This document shows, in pieces, positions 1-9,900 of a stretch of 64,000 nt of DNA. The position numbers were made by a program, and so were the translations under genes. This DNA is from Rhizaria sp. SCN 62-66. Its lineage: Eukaryota > Rhizaria, unplaced. Below the pieces are notes generated by a model that ran no database searches, had not been told where the DNA came from, and worked only from the letters and a program-made list of their open reading frames with translations. Positions within the stretch are counted from its first letter, which is position 1. Each line of letters starts with the position of its first letter. The stretch spans positions 1 to 64,000 of the forward strand of contig MEDY01000056.1 in the NCBI GenBank assembly GCA_001724265.1. Direction: 5' to 3'.

Positions 1-1
1 C

Positions 2-199
2 ACCCTCGTCACTGGTGGCCACATCCGTGTCGCCAAGCGCATTGTCGATGCCCCCGCCTTCATGGTCCGCACCGAGTCCGACATGCACATCGGCTTCGCT
101 CCCTTCTCCGCCTTCCGCAAGGGCTCTGGCGCCAAGGTCCGCCTCGGTCGCTACGCCAAGCGCACTGCCGCTGCTGCTGGTGGTGAGGCTGACGAGTAA
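2..199 (+). CDS. RPS9: 40S ribosomal protein S9 (uS4), C-terminal part
   Basis: The last 65 codons of small-subunit ribosomal protein uS4 (eukaryotic S9), which binds 18S rRNA early in 40S assembly. The window begins inside the gene, so the 5' end is missing. The visible residues match the family's C-terminal segment: a HIRVAKRIVDAPAFMVR stretch corresponds to the S4 RNA-binding region, then HIGFAPFSAFRKG, a basic patch and a short Ala/Gly/acidic tail as in fungal and animal S9. It ends with TAA at 197-199. Codon use is strongly biased to C-ending codons, as expected for a highly expressed gene. Confidence 0.93.
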   Translation, partial: TLVTGGHIRVAKRIVDAPAFMVRTESDMHIGFAPFSAFRKGSGAKVRLGRYAKRTAAAAGGEADE

Positions 200-658
200 A
201 TTCTCTAACAATACAAAGCTTCCCATGTAATTGCCTTAACCACTACGCAACCACGCCAATCACTTTACGACCTCTTAAACCTGTCTCGGCGATGTGCCTT
301 TCTTAGATATTGCATTGCATAGAACCCACCTCTTTGTATCTTGACATAGTTGACTTGTAGTACATCCTGCTATACGTTTGTTGCTTCTTTGCTTTCGGAA
401 GACTCCTATTGCCTACAATATAGTGTCTGAGCCACAGATCTTTTGTGACGTGCTTCGAAGACGCGCTTCGAACAAACTTCTATATCTGTCTAGATCTGTA
501 CACCCATCTGTTGTTTAGTGACTTTGACAAGTGCCCCGATAAGAGGACACCAGTTAAACTATAGTTCATTCATTATATCTCGAAACATACTAATCAACCC
601 TTTGATCGACTGTCTTTCTGGCAGCCTTCCAAGACTCCTCGACGTCTGCTCGTTGACA
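200..658. other. Spacer between uS4 and INTS11
   Basis: AT-rich spacer of 459 bases between two plus-strand genes. It should hold the uS4 3' UTR and the INTS11 promoter and 5' UTR. The only structure I see is a direct repeat of GCTTCGAA at 452-459 and 465-472, next to a TGACGT at 446-451. No RNA gene is evident. Confidence 0.6.
452..472. repeat. GCTTCGAA direct repeat, possible promoter element
   Basis: Two copies of GCTTCGAA (452-459 and 465-472) separated by five bases, about 190 bases upstream of the INTS11 ATG. A regulatory role is a guess from position only. Confidence 0.25.
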
Positions 659-3600
659 ATGTCGTCCACGCCGGCGAGCAACAGTAGCAACATCACAGTT
701 TTACCCCTGGGCGCGGGCCAGGACGTAGGTCGCTCCTGCATCATTGTGCGCTTGGGCGGCAAGACCATCATGTTCGACTGCGGTCTCCACATGGCCTTCA
801 ACGACAGCCGTCGCTTCCCCGACTTCACCCACCTCGCGCCCTCCGGCCCCTACACAGCCCACGTCGACCTAGTGCTACTCAGCCACTTTCACCTCGACCA
901 CAGCGGCGGACTGCCCTACTTTACCGAGCGCGCCGGCTACGCCGGGCCCGTGCTCATGACTGCCCCCACGCGCGCGATCATCCCCGTGCTGCTGGAGGAC
1001 TTCCGCAAGATCGTCATGGACGGGCTCGAGCACACGGACCCGCAGTTCTTCTCGGCCGCTGACATCGCGCGCTGCCTCGCCAAGACGGTTGTACTGGAGC
1101 TCGACCGCGAGTGCGAGGCCGCGCCCGGTGTGTTTGTCACCGCGCACTACGCTGGCCATGTACTGGGCGCCGCGATGTTCACCGTTCGTGTCGGCAATCA
1201 GTCCGTGCTCTACACAGGCGACTTCAACGTCACTCCAGACCGACACCTCGGCGCCGCGCGCGTGCCCCGCCTTGCGCCCGACGTTCTTATTACAGAGTCG
1301 ACCTATGCTGCAACAACGCGCGACTCGAAGCGCTTCCGCGAGCAGGAGTTCTTGTCCCGCGTTAAGGCCGCCGTCGATCGGGGCGGCAAGGTGCTGATCC
1401 CTGTGTTCGCCCTGGGCCGCGCACAGGAGCTCTGTTTATTGCTCGATACTTTCTGGCGGCGCCTCCAGTGGACCGGCGTTGTTCCCATCTACGTCTCCGC
1501 CGGTTTAATCCTGCGGGCGAACGCGTACTACAAGCTCTTCGCGGCCTGGACGACCGAGGCAATGCGCGCGCGGGCCGGCGCGACCGCCGCGGCGCCCTTT
1601 GCGTTTCCTGCGATTGAGCCGCTGACGCCCGCGGCCGTGGCGGGCGCGGGGCCGATGGTCGTGCTCGCGACCCCCGGTATGCTGCACACCGGCGTGGCAC
1701 TGAATCTGCTCACGAAGTGGTGCGACGATGAGAGGAATCTCGTTGTCATCCCCGGTTACTGCGCTCCGGGCACTGTGGGCGCGAAGCTGTTAGCGGGCGA
1801 GACCCGGATTACAGTCGACGACCCCAAGGTGGCCAAACCTCCCCCCGCAACCACAACGAAGACCAATAACAGTTCACAGCAGGCGCCGCCGCAGCAGCCG
1901 CAGCAGTTGGTGCTGGACATCAAGCTCGAAGTCGCGTCCCTGTCCTTCTCTGCCCACGCAGACGCGCACGGCATTCTGACGCTGCTGCGGCAGTCGCACC
2001 CGCGCCACGTGGTGCTGGTCCACGGCGAGCGCGCCAAGATGGCTCTGCTGCGCGACCGCGTCTGGCGCGAGCTGGGCCTGCCGTGCTCCTGCCCCGGCAA
2101 CGGCGTGTCGCTGCTGGTGGGGCCCGCCGCGCCCGACGCCCGCGTCCGACTGGCGGCTGCGCTGGCGCGGGGATGGGCGGTGGACGCGGCGACCGTGACG
2201 GCGCGTTATGCCAGTGAAGTGGCCGCTGTCGTCGCCGCGCGCGCTGCGCTCGCTAACAACGCTAGTGTTAATGCCAACGTTAACGCCAACGCTAATGCTA
2301 ACGCCGACGTAGATGCTGACAACGAAGTAAGTGCGACGCACCGGAGCAAACGCGCACGGCTGGCAAACAGGGTATCGAGTGGCAGTCACAGTAATGACTC
2401 GGAGACTGCGGCGCTGACAGTTGCCCCAGGCGTCATGGCGCGCGTCTCCTCTGCTCACGGTCACATGCAGGCATCAATGGCGACGACAACGACAGCGTCA
2501 GCTGCGTCTGCCGCGGCATCTGGACTGGCCGCTGTTGAGGCTGCGATCGCACAGCTTGAGGCTGACGGCAACGACTGCGATGGTTTTGTGCCCTGCTCTC
2601 AGTCTCAAACACAGTCACTCGAGAATGCCACTAATGGAAGTGCTGATGTGCCGAGCATTGCGTTGACTGGATGCGAACATTTAGACTTTTTTGGCAACCA
2701 CGACAACGGCGTTGACAGCATCTCTCTCACTGACAAACGCAGCTCTCTCGGTGATGTTGCGACTGATGATGATGATAATGACAGCAATGGCGGTGACAAC
2801 GAGTGCGGCGAGTGCGGCGACTGCCATCTGTGCGACGCGCGCTTTGTGCCGCCGCCGCCGGAGCCTGTGCTGGAGGCGGTTGCCGTCTGCTCGCACTTGC
2901 CTGACGGCGACGGAGAAGTCAAGCCACATATGAATGAAGCCAAACCACACTTTAACAACAGCAACGTGAATAAGAACAAGGGCAAGCCTGCTGCTAAGCA
3001 CAGCGCTGTCGGGGCTGCGAACATTGCAAGCGGTGCCGCTCGTGGCACGTACAAGGCGAATCCATTCTTGGCCCCTGGCCAGCCGTGGTGGGTGTTGGCG
3101 CCGTCGCAGCTTGCCGCACTGGGGGCTGCGCCGGTCACGGCCACGCTCTCCCGCGACTGGGCAGTGCCCGCGTGCTGGGCGGCCGCCGCAACGACACGTG
3201 CTAAGAGCTCGAACTCGAAGTGCCAGAGTGAGAGTGCGTCCCCGCTGCTCACGGTTGAACGGCTTACATTCCCGACGCTATTTACACGGCTGAACGCTGG
3301 AGACCGCGCTGTGCTGATGTACACACTTATTGCGCACAGCATTGAGCTTGCGCTGTGGTGCCGCCTCCGCTCCGCGCCCACTGGCATGCCTGCTTCCGTC
3401 GCATCCCCTGCCTCGCCCCATAGTAGCTCAACAACCTTGGCGGCTGAGGCTGCGGCGGCTGCAGAGGCTGGCGCGACGACTGTGGCAGACTGGCTCGAAC
3501 TGTGTGGGCCGTGGCTCACCCCCGGAGCTTGCACAGCCGCACTGTGTGCTGTTGCCGCGAATGCGTCTGATGAAGTGTATATTGATGGGACTTCGCTGCG

Positions 3601-3778
3601 GCTGAAACTGGTGCGCAAGACTGGCTCGGTGCGCATTGACTGGGCAGTCGAGGACGAGTTGATTGCGCAACAGGTCGAGGAAGTGGCGCGCTGTGTCCTC
3701 ACGCGTAGGGCGCCGACGCTCACGGTCAGCACGATCGCTGCACTCCAGCTCGCGCACACCCAGACAGAGGACACATGA
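659..3778 (+). CDS. INTS11: Integrator complex subunit 11, RNA endonuclease
   Basis: Catalytic metallo-beta-lactamase/beta-CASP endonuclease of the nuclear Integrator complex, which cleaves snRNA and other nascent Pol II transcripts. The product is 1039 residues against about 600 in animals. The N terminus has the INTS11 signature LGAGQDVGRSC (residues 17-27), then RRFPDF (51-56), the zinc-binding HFHLDH (76-81), GHVLGAAMF, GDFNVTPDRHLGAA, IPVFALGRAQEL and the beta-CASP SAHAD (431-435). RRFPDF and SAHAD separate it from CPSF73. A Q/P-rich insert precedes SAHAD, and residues of about 550-950 are low complexity (Asn/Ala/Val repeats, acidic runs). A more ordered C-terminal segment of about 90 residues may be the INTS9-binding region. 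The start is the first in-frame ATG; the frame is open upstream but without an ATG. Stop is TGA. Confidence 0.95.
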   Translation: MSSTPASNSSNITVLPLGAGQDVGRSCIIVRLGGKTIMFDCGLHMAFNDSRRFPDFTHLAPSGPYTAHVDLVLLSHFHLDHSGGLPYFTERAGYAGPVLMTAPTRAIIPVLLEDFRKIVMDGLEHTDPQFFSAADIARCLAKTVVLELDRECEAAPGVFVTAHYAGHVLGAAMFTVRVGNQSVLYTGDFNVTPDRHLGAARVPRLAPDVLITESTYAATTRDSKRFREQEFLSRVKAAVDRGGKVLIPVFALGRAQELCLLLDTFWRRLQWTGVVPIYVSAGLILRANAYYKLFAAWTTEAMRARAGATAAAPFAFPAIEPLTPAAVAGAGPMVVLATPGMLHTGVALNLLTKWCDDERNLVVIPGYCAPGTVGAKLLAGETRITVDDPKVAKPPPATTTKTNNSSQQAPPQQPQQLVLDIKLEVASLSFSAHADAHGILTLLRQSHPRHVVLVHGERAKMALLRDRVWRELGLPCSCPGNGVSLLVGPAAPDARVRLAAALARGWAVDAATVTARYASEVAAVVAARAALANNASVNANVNANANANADVDADNEVSATHRSKRARLANRVSSGSHSNDSETAALTVAPGVMARVSSAHGHMQASMATTTTASAASAAASGLAAVEAAIAQLEADGNDCDGFVPCSQSQTQSLENATNGSADVPSIALTGCEHLDFFGNHDNGVDSISLTDKRSSLGDVATDDDDNDSNGGDNECGECGDCHLCDARFVPPPPEPVLEAVAVCSHLPDGDGEVKPHMNEAKPHFNNSNVNKNKGKPAAKHSAVGAANIASGAARGTYKANPFLAPGQPWWVLAPSQLAALGAAPVTATLSRDWAVPACWAAAATTRAKSSNSKCQSESASPLLTVERLTFPTLFTRLNAGDRAVLMYTLIAHSIELALWCRLRSAPTGMPASVASPASPHSSSTTLAAEAAAAAEAGATTVADWLELCGPWLTPGACTAALCAVAANASDEVYIDGTSLRLKLVRKTGSVRIDWAVEDELIAQQVEEVARCVLTRRAPTLTVSTIAALQLAHTQTEDT
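2257..2324 (+). repeat. Asn-Ala/Asn-Val repeat in INTS11
   Basis: A run of alternating AAY and GYN codons encodes a degenerate NA/NV/DA repeat in the low-complexity C-terminal half of INTS11. It looks like simple-sequence expansion, not a folded motif. Confidence 0.7.
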
Positions 3779-4155
3779 ATGTGCGAACGCAAGTTCTTTT
3801 TTATTTTTACATAGTTTATTGATGTTATCTAAGCTGCTGCTTTAATACATAGTCTTTTATATTCGTTTCTAACTTGAAATCACTTTCTTTCTGCTGAACT
3901 TCAAGTCACGCAGGGAGCGCTGACAACTTGAAGACTTGAAGAACAATGCTAGACCTGATGACTTAAGCTATGAATAGCCGTTGAATGAACACAAACCAAA
4001 CGTAAATTAAAACTCGCTACATTTTATGTCTTCTCCTTCTTATGTTATTTCTTTCAGGTAACTTTGAGACCCAGTAAGCTTGCCATACCAAACGTAGACT
4101 CTCTTGGCTTGCGGGACAGACTTTCTCCGCCCTTTGACGGGCGCACCGACTTCCG
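3779..4155. other. Spacer between INTS11 and the MFS-like gene
   Basis: AT-rich spacer of 377 bases. I see the INTS11 3' UTR and presumably the 5' UTR of the next gene. A TTTCTTTCAG at 4048-4057 resembles a 3' splice site, so a 5' UTR intron is possible. No RNA gene is seen. Confidence 0.5.
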
Positions 4156-6876
4156 ATGTTCCAGGTCGTCCACAGGAACGCTGCGCAAGGCCCAACTGGA
4201 AGAGACGTGCCATTCACGCACTAGGCGGCGCCGACGCGCGCTCTTGCGCCCGTGCACGGAACGTTCGACTTCGACCCAACTCCTCTCCGAGACGTGTCCT
4301 CGTCTGAGGTGGTCACAATCGCGTCGACTCTAGGCTCATGCTTGATTGCAGTCTCTGCAGGAATTCCAAATGCGCTTTTTGCCTTCACATCTGCGTTTTC
4401 GGCTGATCATAAACTCAGTCTCCCGAAGCACGCTTGGTTTCTTCCGCTCCTGGTTGCTGTCGCAACGGCTGGGCTGCAGTGCACTTTCATCACAACACCT
4501 CTGCACGCGCGTCACGGTCCCGCACGCACTGCGCTGCTGTGTGGACTTACTGCCGCATTAGGATGTCTGCTGTTTTCGTTTGCGACGCACCCAGCAACAC
4601 TTCTCCTATCACTCTTTGCTCTCTCTGTCGCCGCAGGCACTGCTTTCGTCGCTGCACTAGCACCCGCGCTCGCACTCGGCCATCCCGCGGCCGTCGCAGC
4701 AGTCTCTGTTTCGATGTCGCTCAGCATCACCTTTTCAGTTGCGGGCGCAAACGCAATTTCCTCGCTTTGTGGTGAAAACACAGGCGCATGCTGGCGTATT
4801 ACGTTCCGTGTCTTCTGCATTGCTGCGACGCTGCTCACAGTCGCAGGAGCTGCTCTCATGGCCGCATCACCGCTTGCGCGGAAACAGCCACCGCAAGCAG
4901 CTTTGCCATCGCCACAAGCGCACACTGTTGCACGAATATCTGAGTTGATGGAGTCACTGCACCTGCCAAGAGCTAGAGAGCAGGCGCCACAGAGCCAGAG
5001 AGACTCGCACGAAAGAGCATCAACGCTTGGTCACAATGATCACGTGGGACTAAGAAGCGCTGATTATTCGGGACTTACCATTGATAACAACGACAACAGG
5101 CTTGTGCGTGTGTCGTCCCACAACGAGATAAAACACGACCCAGTCTCTACGCACGGCCACTCTCACGCTCATGATTCCCCTAGTCACGCTCACCACTTGA
5201 CTGCACAGCCGCCGTCATTGTTGACACTGTATTCAGGACAAGATCGACGCGTTTTTGCAAGCGAGCGCCAAATCGTGCAGCGGCGTTCGAGTTCAAAGAT
5301 CGATACTAGTCTTCCGCAACATGTTGCTAACAACGGAACGAACATGCGCATCAGCCCACCAAGCAACGCAATATCACGTCGACGCACCCATGTCCCACCG
5401 CCCATTAGCACACAACCCGTCGACTCGCGCCCACGTGCGTTAATGGCAACACAAGCGCATCCCAGCCCTCTACTCCCGTCGTCACTGCAGCCGTTTGCTG
5501 GTGTGACGTCAAAGAGCGAGCCTGCAGCAGCAACATTGGCAACTTCGCCACTCTTACCACAGCGCGCTCAAGAAGAGGAGCAGCGCAGGCTGGATGCGAC
5601 TCGAGCAATGCGTCATATTCCCCTAGCAAATATAACAGTTCAAACTAATGCAACCGCTGGTAATCTAAGTGACCTGGATTGGGTGCGTGTCCACGCACGG
5701 CCGCTGTTGCTGCTTGGAATTGCAAACGCACTCTCGATTGGCGGGGCACTATTTTACACAACATCTTTGCCAGCACTCTGGGATGACATTACAGCAAGCA
5801 ACGCACCTGTTAGAAATGCTACAGTAACACCACATATTGCTGTGTTTCCAACAAGCAACCATACAGCACTGCTGCCTCCCACGCCACTTGATAGCGGTGG
5901 GTTGCCAGGAGCCAACCCAGCACTCATCCCGACATCACCAGTGACATCATTGCAGTACGTAAGGAACACCGTGCCACCACCTGCTTCATTAGCTGCACTG
6001 TCGGCAATTCTTTCTATTGCCATTGCCACTGGTAATGTTGTTGGGCCTGTGTTAGCATATGCACTGCGGCCAACACCTCGCGATATTAGTGAAGATGAGA
6101 ATCTGGCCGCAAATGATTCAAAGGTGCGCAGCTCGAGCCAAGATTACGATGATGACCGACATAGCCTTGGCGAGGCAAGACCTAGATTTCCAGCTAACGC
6201 GAGCGCCGTTTCAAGGGAGTTGCCTCAAGTGCGCTCACAGACGCAGCTTTTTTCCGAGCCACAAACTGGCGGTGGCAACAAGCGTCGGTGCACGTGTGCG
6301 TGTACTCTGCCAGCGTTGCTGTCAGTGATGCAGATTATATCTTCTTTCGCGTTTGCCACAGTCACAATTGCAGCGTTTACACTTCCCACAGCGTTATATC
6401 ATAGTCCTGCGAACAAAGCATTGCTTTCAGTCGCGTCAGTGTGGTTCATCGGCTCTCTTGTGATGATTGCCGCCTCTCTTGGATGTTTCTTCTCTCTACT
6501 TCCTACACTTGCTCTCCAGGCTTTTGGCGCACGCCGGTTTCCCACAGCAGTCGCCGCCGCACAGGCAGGCACCGCGGTTGTGCTTCTTGCCACACCGTTT
6601 ATCAAGGGCGCGTTGCTACGACCTCACGACGGCGGTATGCGCATCGGTGGCGCGGCGGCGGGGATTGCGGTCGCACATGCGGCGGCTGCGGCGGCAACGT
6701 GGGCGTTGGGCCGCACGCACTTCAGCCAGGCCGCAGTCGTTAAGGAGCAGAGAACGCTGTGGGAACGGGTTGAGACAGAGGCTGAGGAGGCCGAGGAGCG
6801 GGCGCAGCAGGGGGAGGCGGACGAAAAGATGAAGGAAGAGGGGCTGGCGCGGGGTGAGAGAATCACTGTCACATAA
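4156..6876 (+). CDS. MFS-like multi-pass membrane transporter
   Basis: A probable major-facilitator-type transporter of 906 residues. Hydrophobic segments lie near residues 51-77, 91-113, 123-143, 146-175, 177-201 and 216-237. A loop of roughly 270 residues follows, with a His-rich patch (HGHSHAHD). More segments follow from about residue 510 to 860, then a charged Glu-rich tail. This 6+6 layout suits MFS, but I recognise no subfamily signature and no substrate. The frame has no usable ATG after 4222; read through the TAG at 4222-4224 (codon 23), it reaches an ATG at 4156, the first after an in-frame TGA at 4135. I chose that start. Alternatively an upstream exon could be spliced in. It ends with TAA, 112 bases from the convergent neighbour. 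Confidence 0.72.
4222..4224 (+). other. In-frame TAG codon, MFS-like gene, codon 23
   Basis: TAG lies between ATG 4156 and the body of the transporter, in the same frame (VPFTH[TAG]AAPTR). Without reading it as sense, the transporter frame has no ATG before its first membrane segments. Confidence 0.75.
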
Positions 6877-6919
6877 CGAGGACAAAGCAATTAGACAGTC
6901 GCGATATTGCATTAAGGAA

Positions 6920-6925
6920 AATAAA
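6920..6925 (+). terminator. AATAAA polyadenylation signal
   Basis: AATAAA 44 bases after the transporter stop, in the 112-base gap between two converging genes. Confidence 0.5.
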
Positions 6926-6988
6926 GAGTGTATTTATATGTATCAGTTGTCATCAATGTTGTTGAAACGCACAGTTTTGAGGATGCAC

Positions 6989-9900
6989 TTATGAAAGGTC
7001 GATGTCCCATGCCATATCATCGTTCTTGGTCGCTGCGGGCGCGGTGGGGGCGCTTGTCCCAAACGTCGCCACAGGCGCAGACGTCGGCACAGACGCCAAG
7101 ACAGCGGGCGCAGCAGCGACAGGCGCAAGGGCGTCCCATGCATTGCCCCAGTCATTGTTGTTCGTCATAGGAGTACGATCGGGCTTCGCTGCGGCGGGTG
7201 CAGGGGCGTGGCTGGAGACACTGCGATTGTCTTCTTTGTGGTCGCGGCCGCCATCAAACTGAGCAGTCTGCTGCCACTGCTGCTGCGGTTGACGCTGCTG
7301 TTGTTGAATGTTACGAGTCGGGAATGCGTCCCATCCGTCGTCAATAAAGCCAAAGCCAGAAACAGCACCGCCCTGTTCACGCTCACCCTCACCCTCACTG
7401 TCATCATCTCCACGCTGCGCAGCAACAGGTGGCAGCGACTTCAGATGCGTCTGCAGCAGCGACACCGCTTCTTCAACAGTGACACCACGCACGCCCCATT
7501 CAAGTAGCGGCTGCGGCAAAGCGGCTGCGCTCGCTAGGCGCTGCTTGGCGTCCTCCAGCGTGCCCGCCACCGCCCACACAGTCTCCTCTTCTTCGAGGGA
7601 CACTGCGCGCCGGCCCGCGCTCCACCCACCGCGCGCGCCCGCCGCGGTGGTAGCGGCGGCGGCGGCGGCGCGGTCGGTCGCGGGGAGCGCGGCCACGGCG
7701 GCAGCGACGTCCCGCGCGGCCGTGGCGACGTCGAGCAGCACGTGGTGCGTGGTGGCGTCCATGCTCCACACAACGAGCGCGGACACTGTCTTGGGAAAAA
7801 GACCAGCCGCGGACAGCGGCAGCACGCGCGCACGCGCCCACGGTGACTGCGACAGCTGCTCGCGCCAACGCGGGTCGCGAGTCCAGCCGGCGCCAGCGGC
7901 AGCAACGCTGCAATCATCGCCGAGTGCGGTGCTCGCGGCAGCTGCCTCGAGGGCGTTGCAGCGCTCCGATGCAAGCGCAATCACGGCCAGGGCGTCGCGT
8001 GCAACACGCACGCGCGCGCGGGGGTGCATCGATGCGCCCGGCGGCGGCGCAGCCCAGGCGTTAAAGAGGTACGTGTCGAGGCGCGCACAGACGTCGAGCC
8101 ACACGCGTTGTGCTGTCGCCGCGGCAGTGTGGCGCAGCAGCAGCGCGGACAGCGATGATAACAGGGTCAGCGGCGCGACCAGCACGGGCGCGATCTCGTC
8201 CTCGTCGTGGTCGTTGGCGTCATCGCCAGTAGCGACAGCGTTCCTCGGACTCGTCTGCCCCGCCTTGTTGTTGGCTTGAGCAGCGAGCTGGTGGCGGAAC
8301 GTCACATCAGTGTGCGTTGCGCCCCAAGCTGCGGCCGCCGCGCGCTGCTGCTTGGTGGCGGTGTCGCGCACCGCGCGCAGCACTGCGCGCTCGCGCTTCG
8401 CCTGCTCACGCTCCGCTGCATCAACCGCAGTCATGAGCGCACGCGGCGCGTTTGGCGCAAGAGCGGCGGCAGCAGCGGCTCCAGTCGCGCCGCCGCACGT
8501 CGTGGCAGCGTCTGCAGCAGAACGCGCACGGCGAATCGCGTTGCGATCGCTGTCGTAGGCGCGTTGCGACAGCTGCGCAACTGCGGCCGCATAACCGCTG
8601 CTGCCAGCAATGAACAGACTTGTAATGTGGTCACTCAAAGCGCGTGCGCCGGCAGCCATCACACTCTCGCAGTCGCGGCGGAACGGGGCGAAGAAGCTGA
8701 ACGACGACACACCCGCATCACTCGCAACATTGGCGGTGATCGTAGATGAAGCCAGGTGCTGCGCGAGACCGCGGTCGCTGCCGGTGCCGGTGCGCGTGTA
8801 GCTGCGGACGAGCGCGACAGCAGCACCGACGCTGCCGCCCGCAGTCACAGCGGTCGCGGCCAGCATCGCACGGCGCGCCTGCGCAGGTGCGTTGTGACCG
8901 TTGCCACTGCCACTGGCAGCAGCAACGGCAACGACGGCAGACCATGCGTCCGCAAGCGCATTCGCACTCGCACTGACACCGTTCACACTGTTCGCGGTCG
9001 CAGCGGCAAGAGCGGAGTCGACCTTCGCCCATGCCTGCACGGTTGCGCTGACCCAGGCTTGTTCGCGACGCAGCAACGCGGGGATGTCAGTCACGGTCGC
9101 GGTTACTAGGTCACTGGCACTGGGCTGAGGTGGTGCCAGCAGCGTCTGCAGCAGCAGCGCGACGGCTGCAGGCGACACGCCGGCCGCTACCGACGGCGTG
9201 AGCAGAGCTGGAACAACTAGCAAATTTGTGCTCGCGTCGCTTGCAGCCGTAAGACAGCGCTTGTGGTTGTTCTCGCTGCTCTTTGACTTGCTACGGCGGC
9301 CAATGTCGGTGACATCAGGCGCGAAGACAGCCAGCAGTGCGTCGCGCGCGGCGGTCCACAACCGTTCACGCGCCCGCGCGCGCAGCATGAGCGCGTATGC
9401 GGGCACAAGAGCTGCCATGTTGGCGACGCCAGTCGCGAGGACACCACTGGTTGCGCCGGACGCCGTGGCCGCGTGTAGCTGCTGCGCGGTGGCGACAACG
9501 ACGCTGACGCCGGTCAGGAACTCCGAGGGCGACAGCGCGTCTGCGTCGCCGCCCATCACAGCCGCCGATGCAGAAGCGAACGGAACAAACACAGAGTCTC
9601 CGGCAGTCTTGGTGCCATCCGTCGCACCGCCAGCGCCAGCGCGAGCAGCGCGGGCGAGCAGGGACATAAACCCCACGCCGCCAGTGCCCGTCGATGCCGC
9701 AGCAGCTGTGGCCGCCGCCGCAGCAGTCGCAGCGGCATCGGCGAGCAGTCCAGTGGCAGCGGCAGTCGTGAAGGCGGCGGCCGCAGCGTCGAGCCTGCGG
9801 AGCCGCGTCCAAAGCGCAGCCGCAACGGTCTTCAGCGTCGGTGCAACCGCCTGGAAGATGATCTGCAGCTTCGCAGCAGCGGGCAAACGCGCAGGAGCAA

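Noticed and set aside
4058-4291. Possible first intron of the transporter (CAG-GTAACT to CCGAG)
   Set aside because: It would give a workable start (MLFLSD...), but the 5' site does not match the GTACG consensus and the 3' site is GAG. The TAG read-through start is simpler, though not proven.
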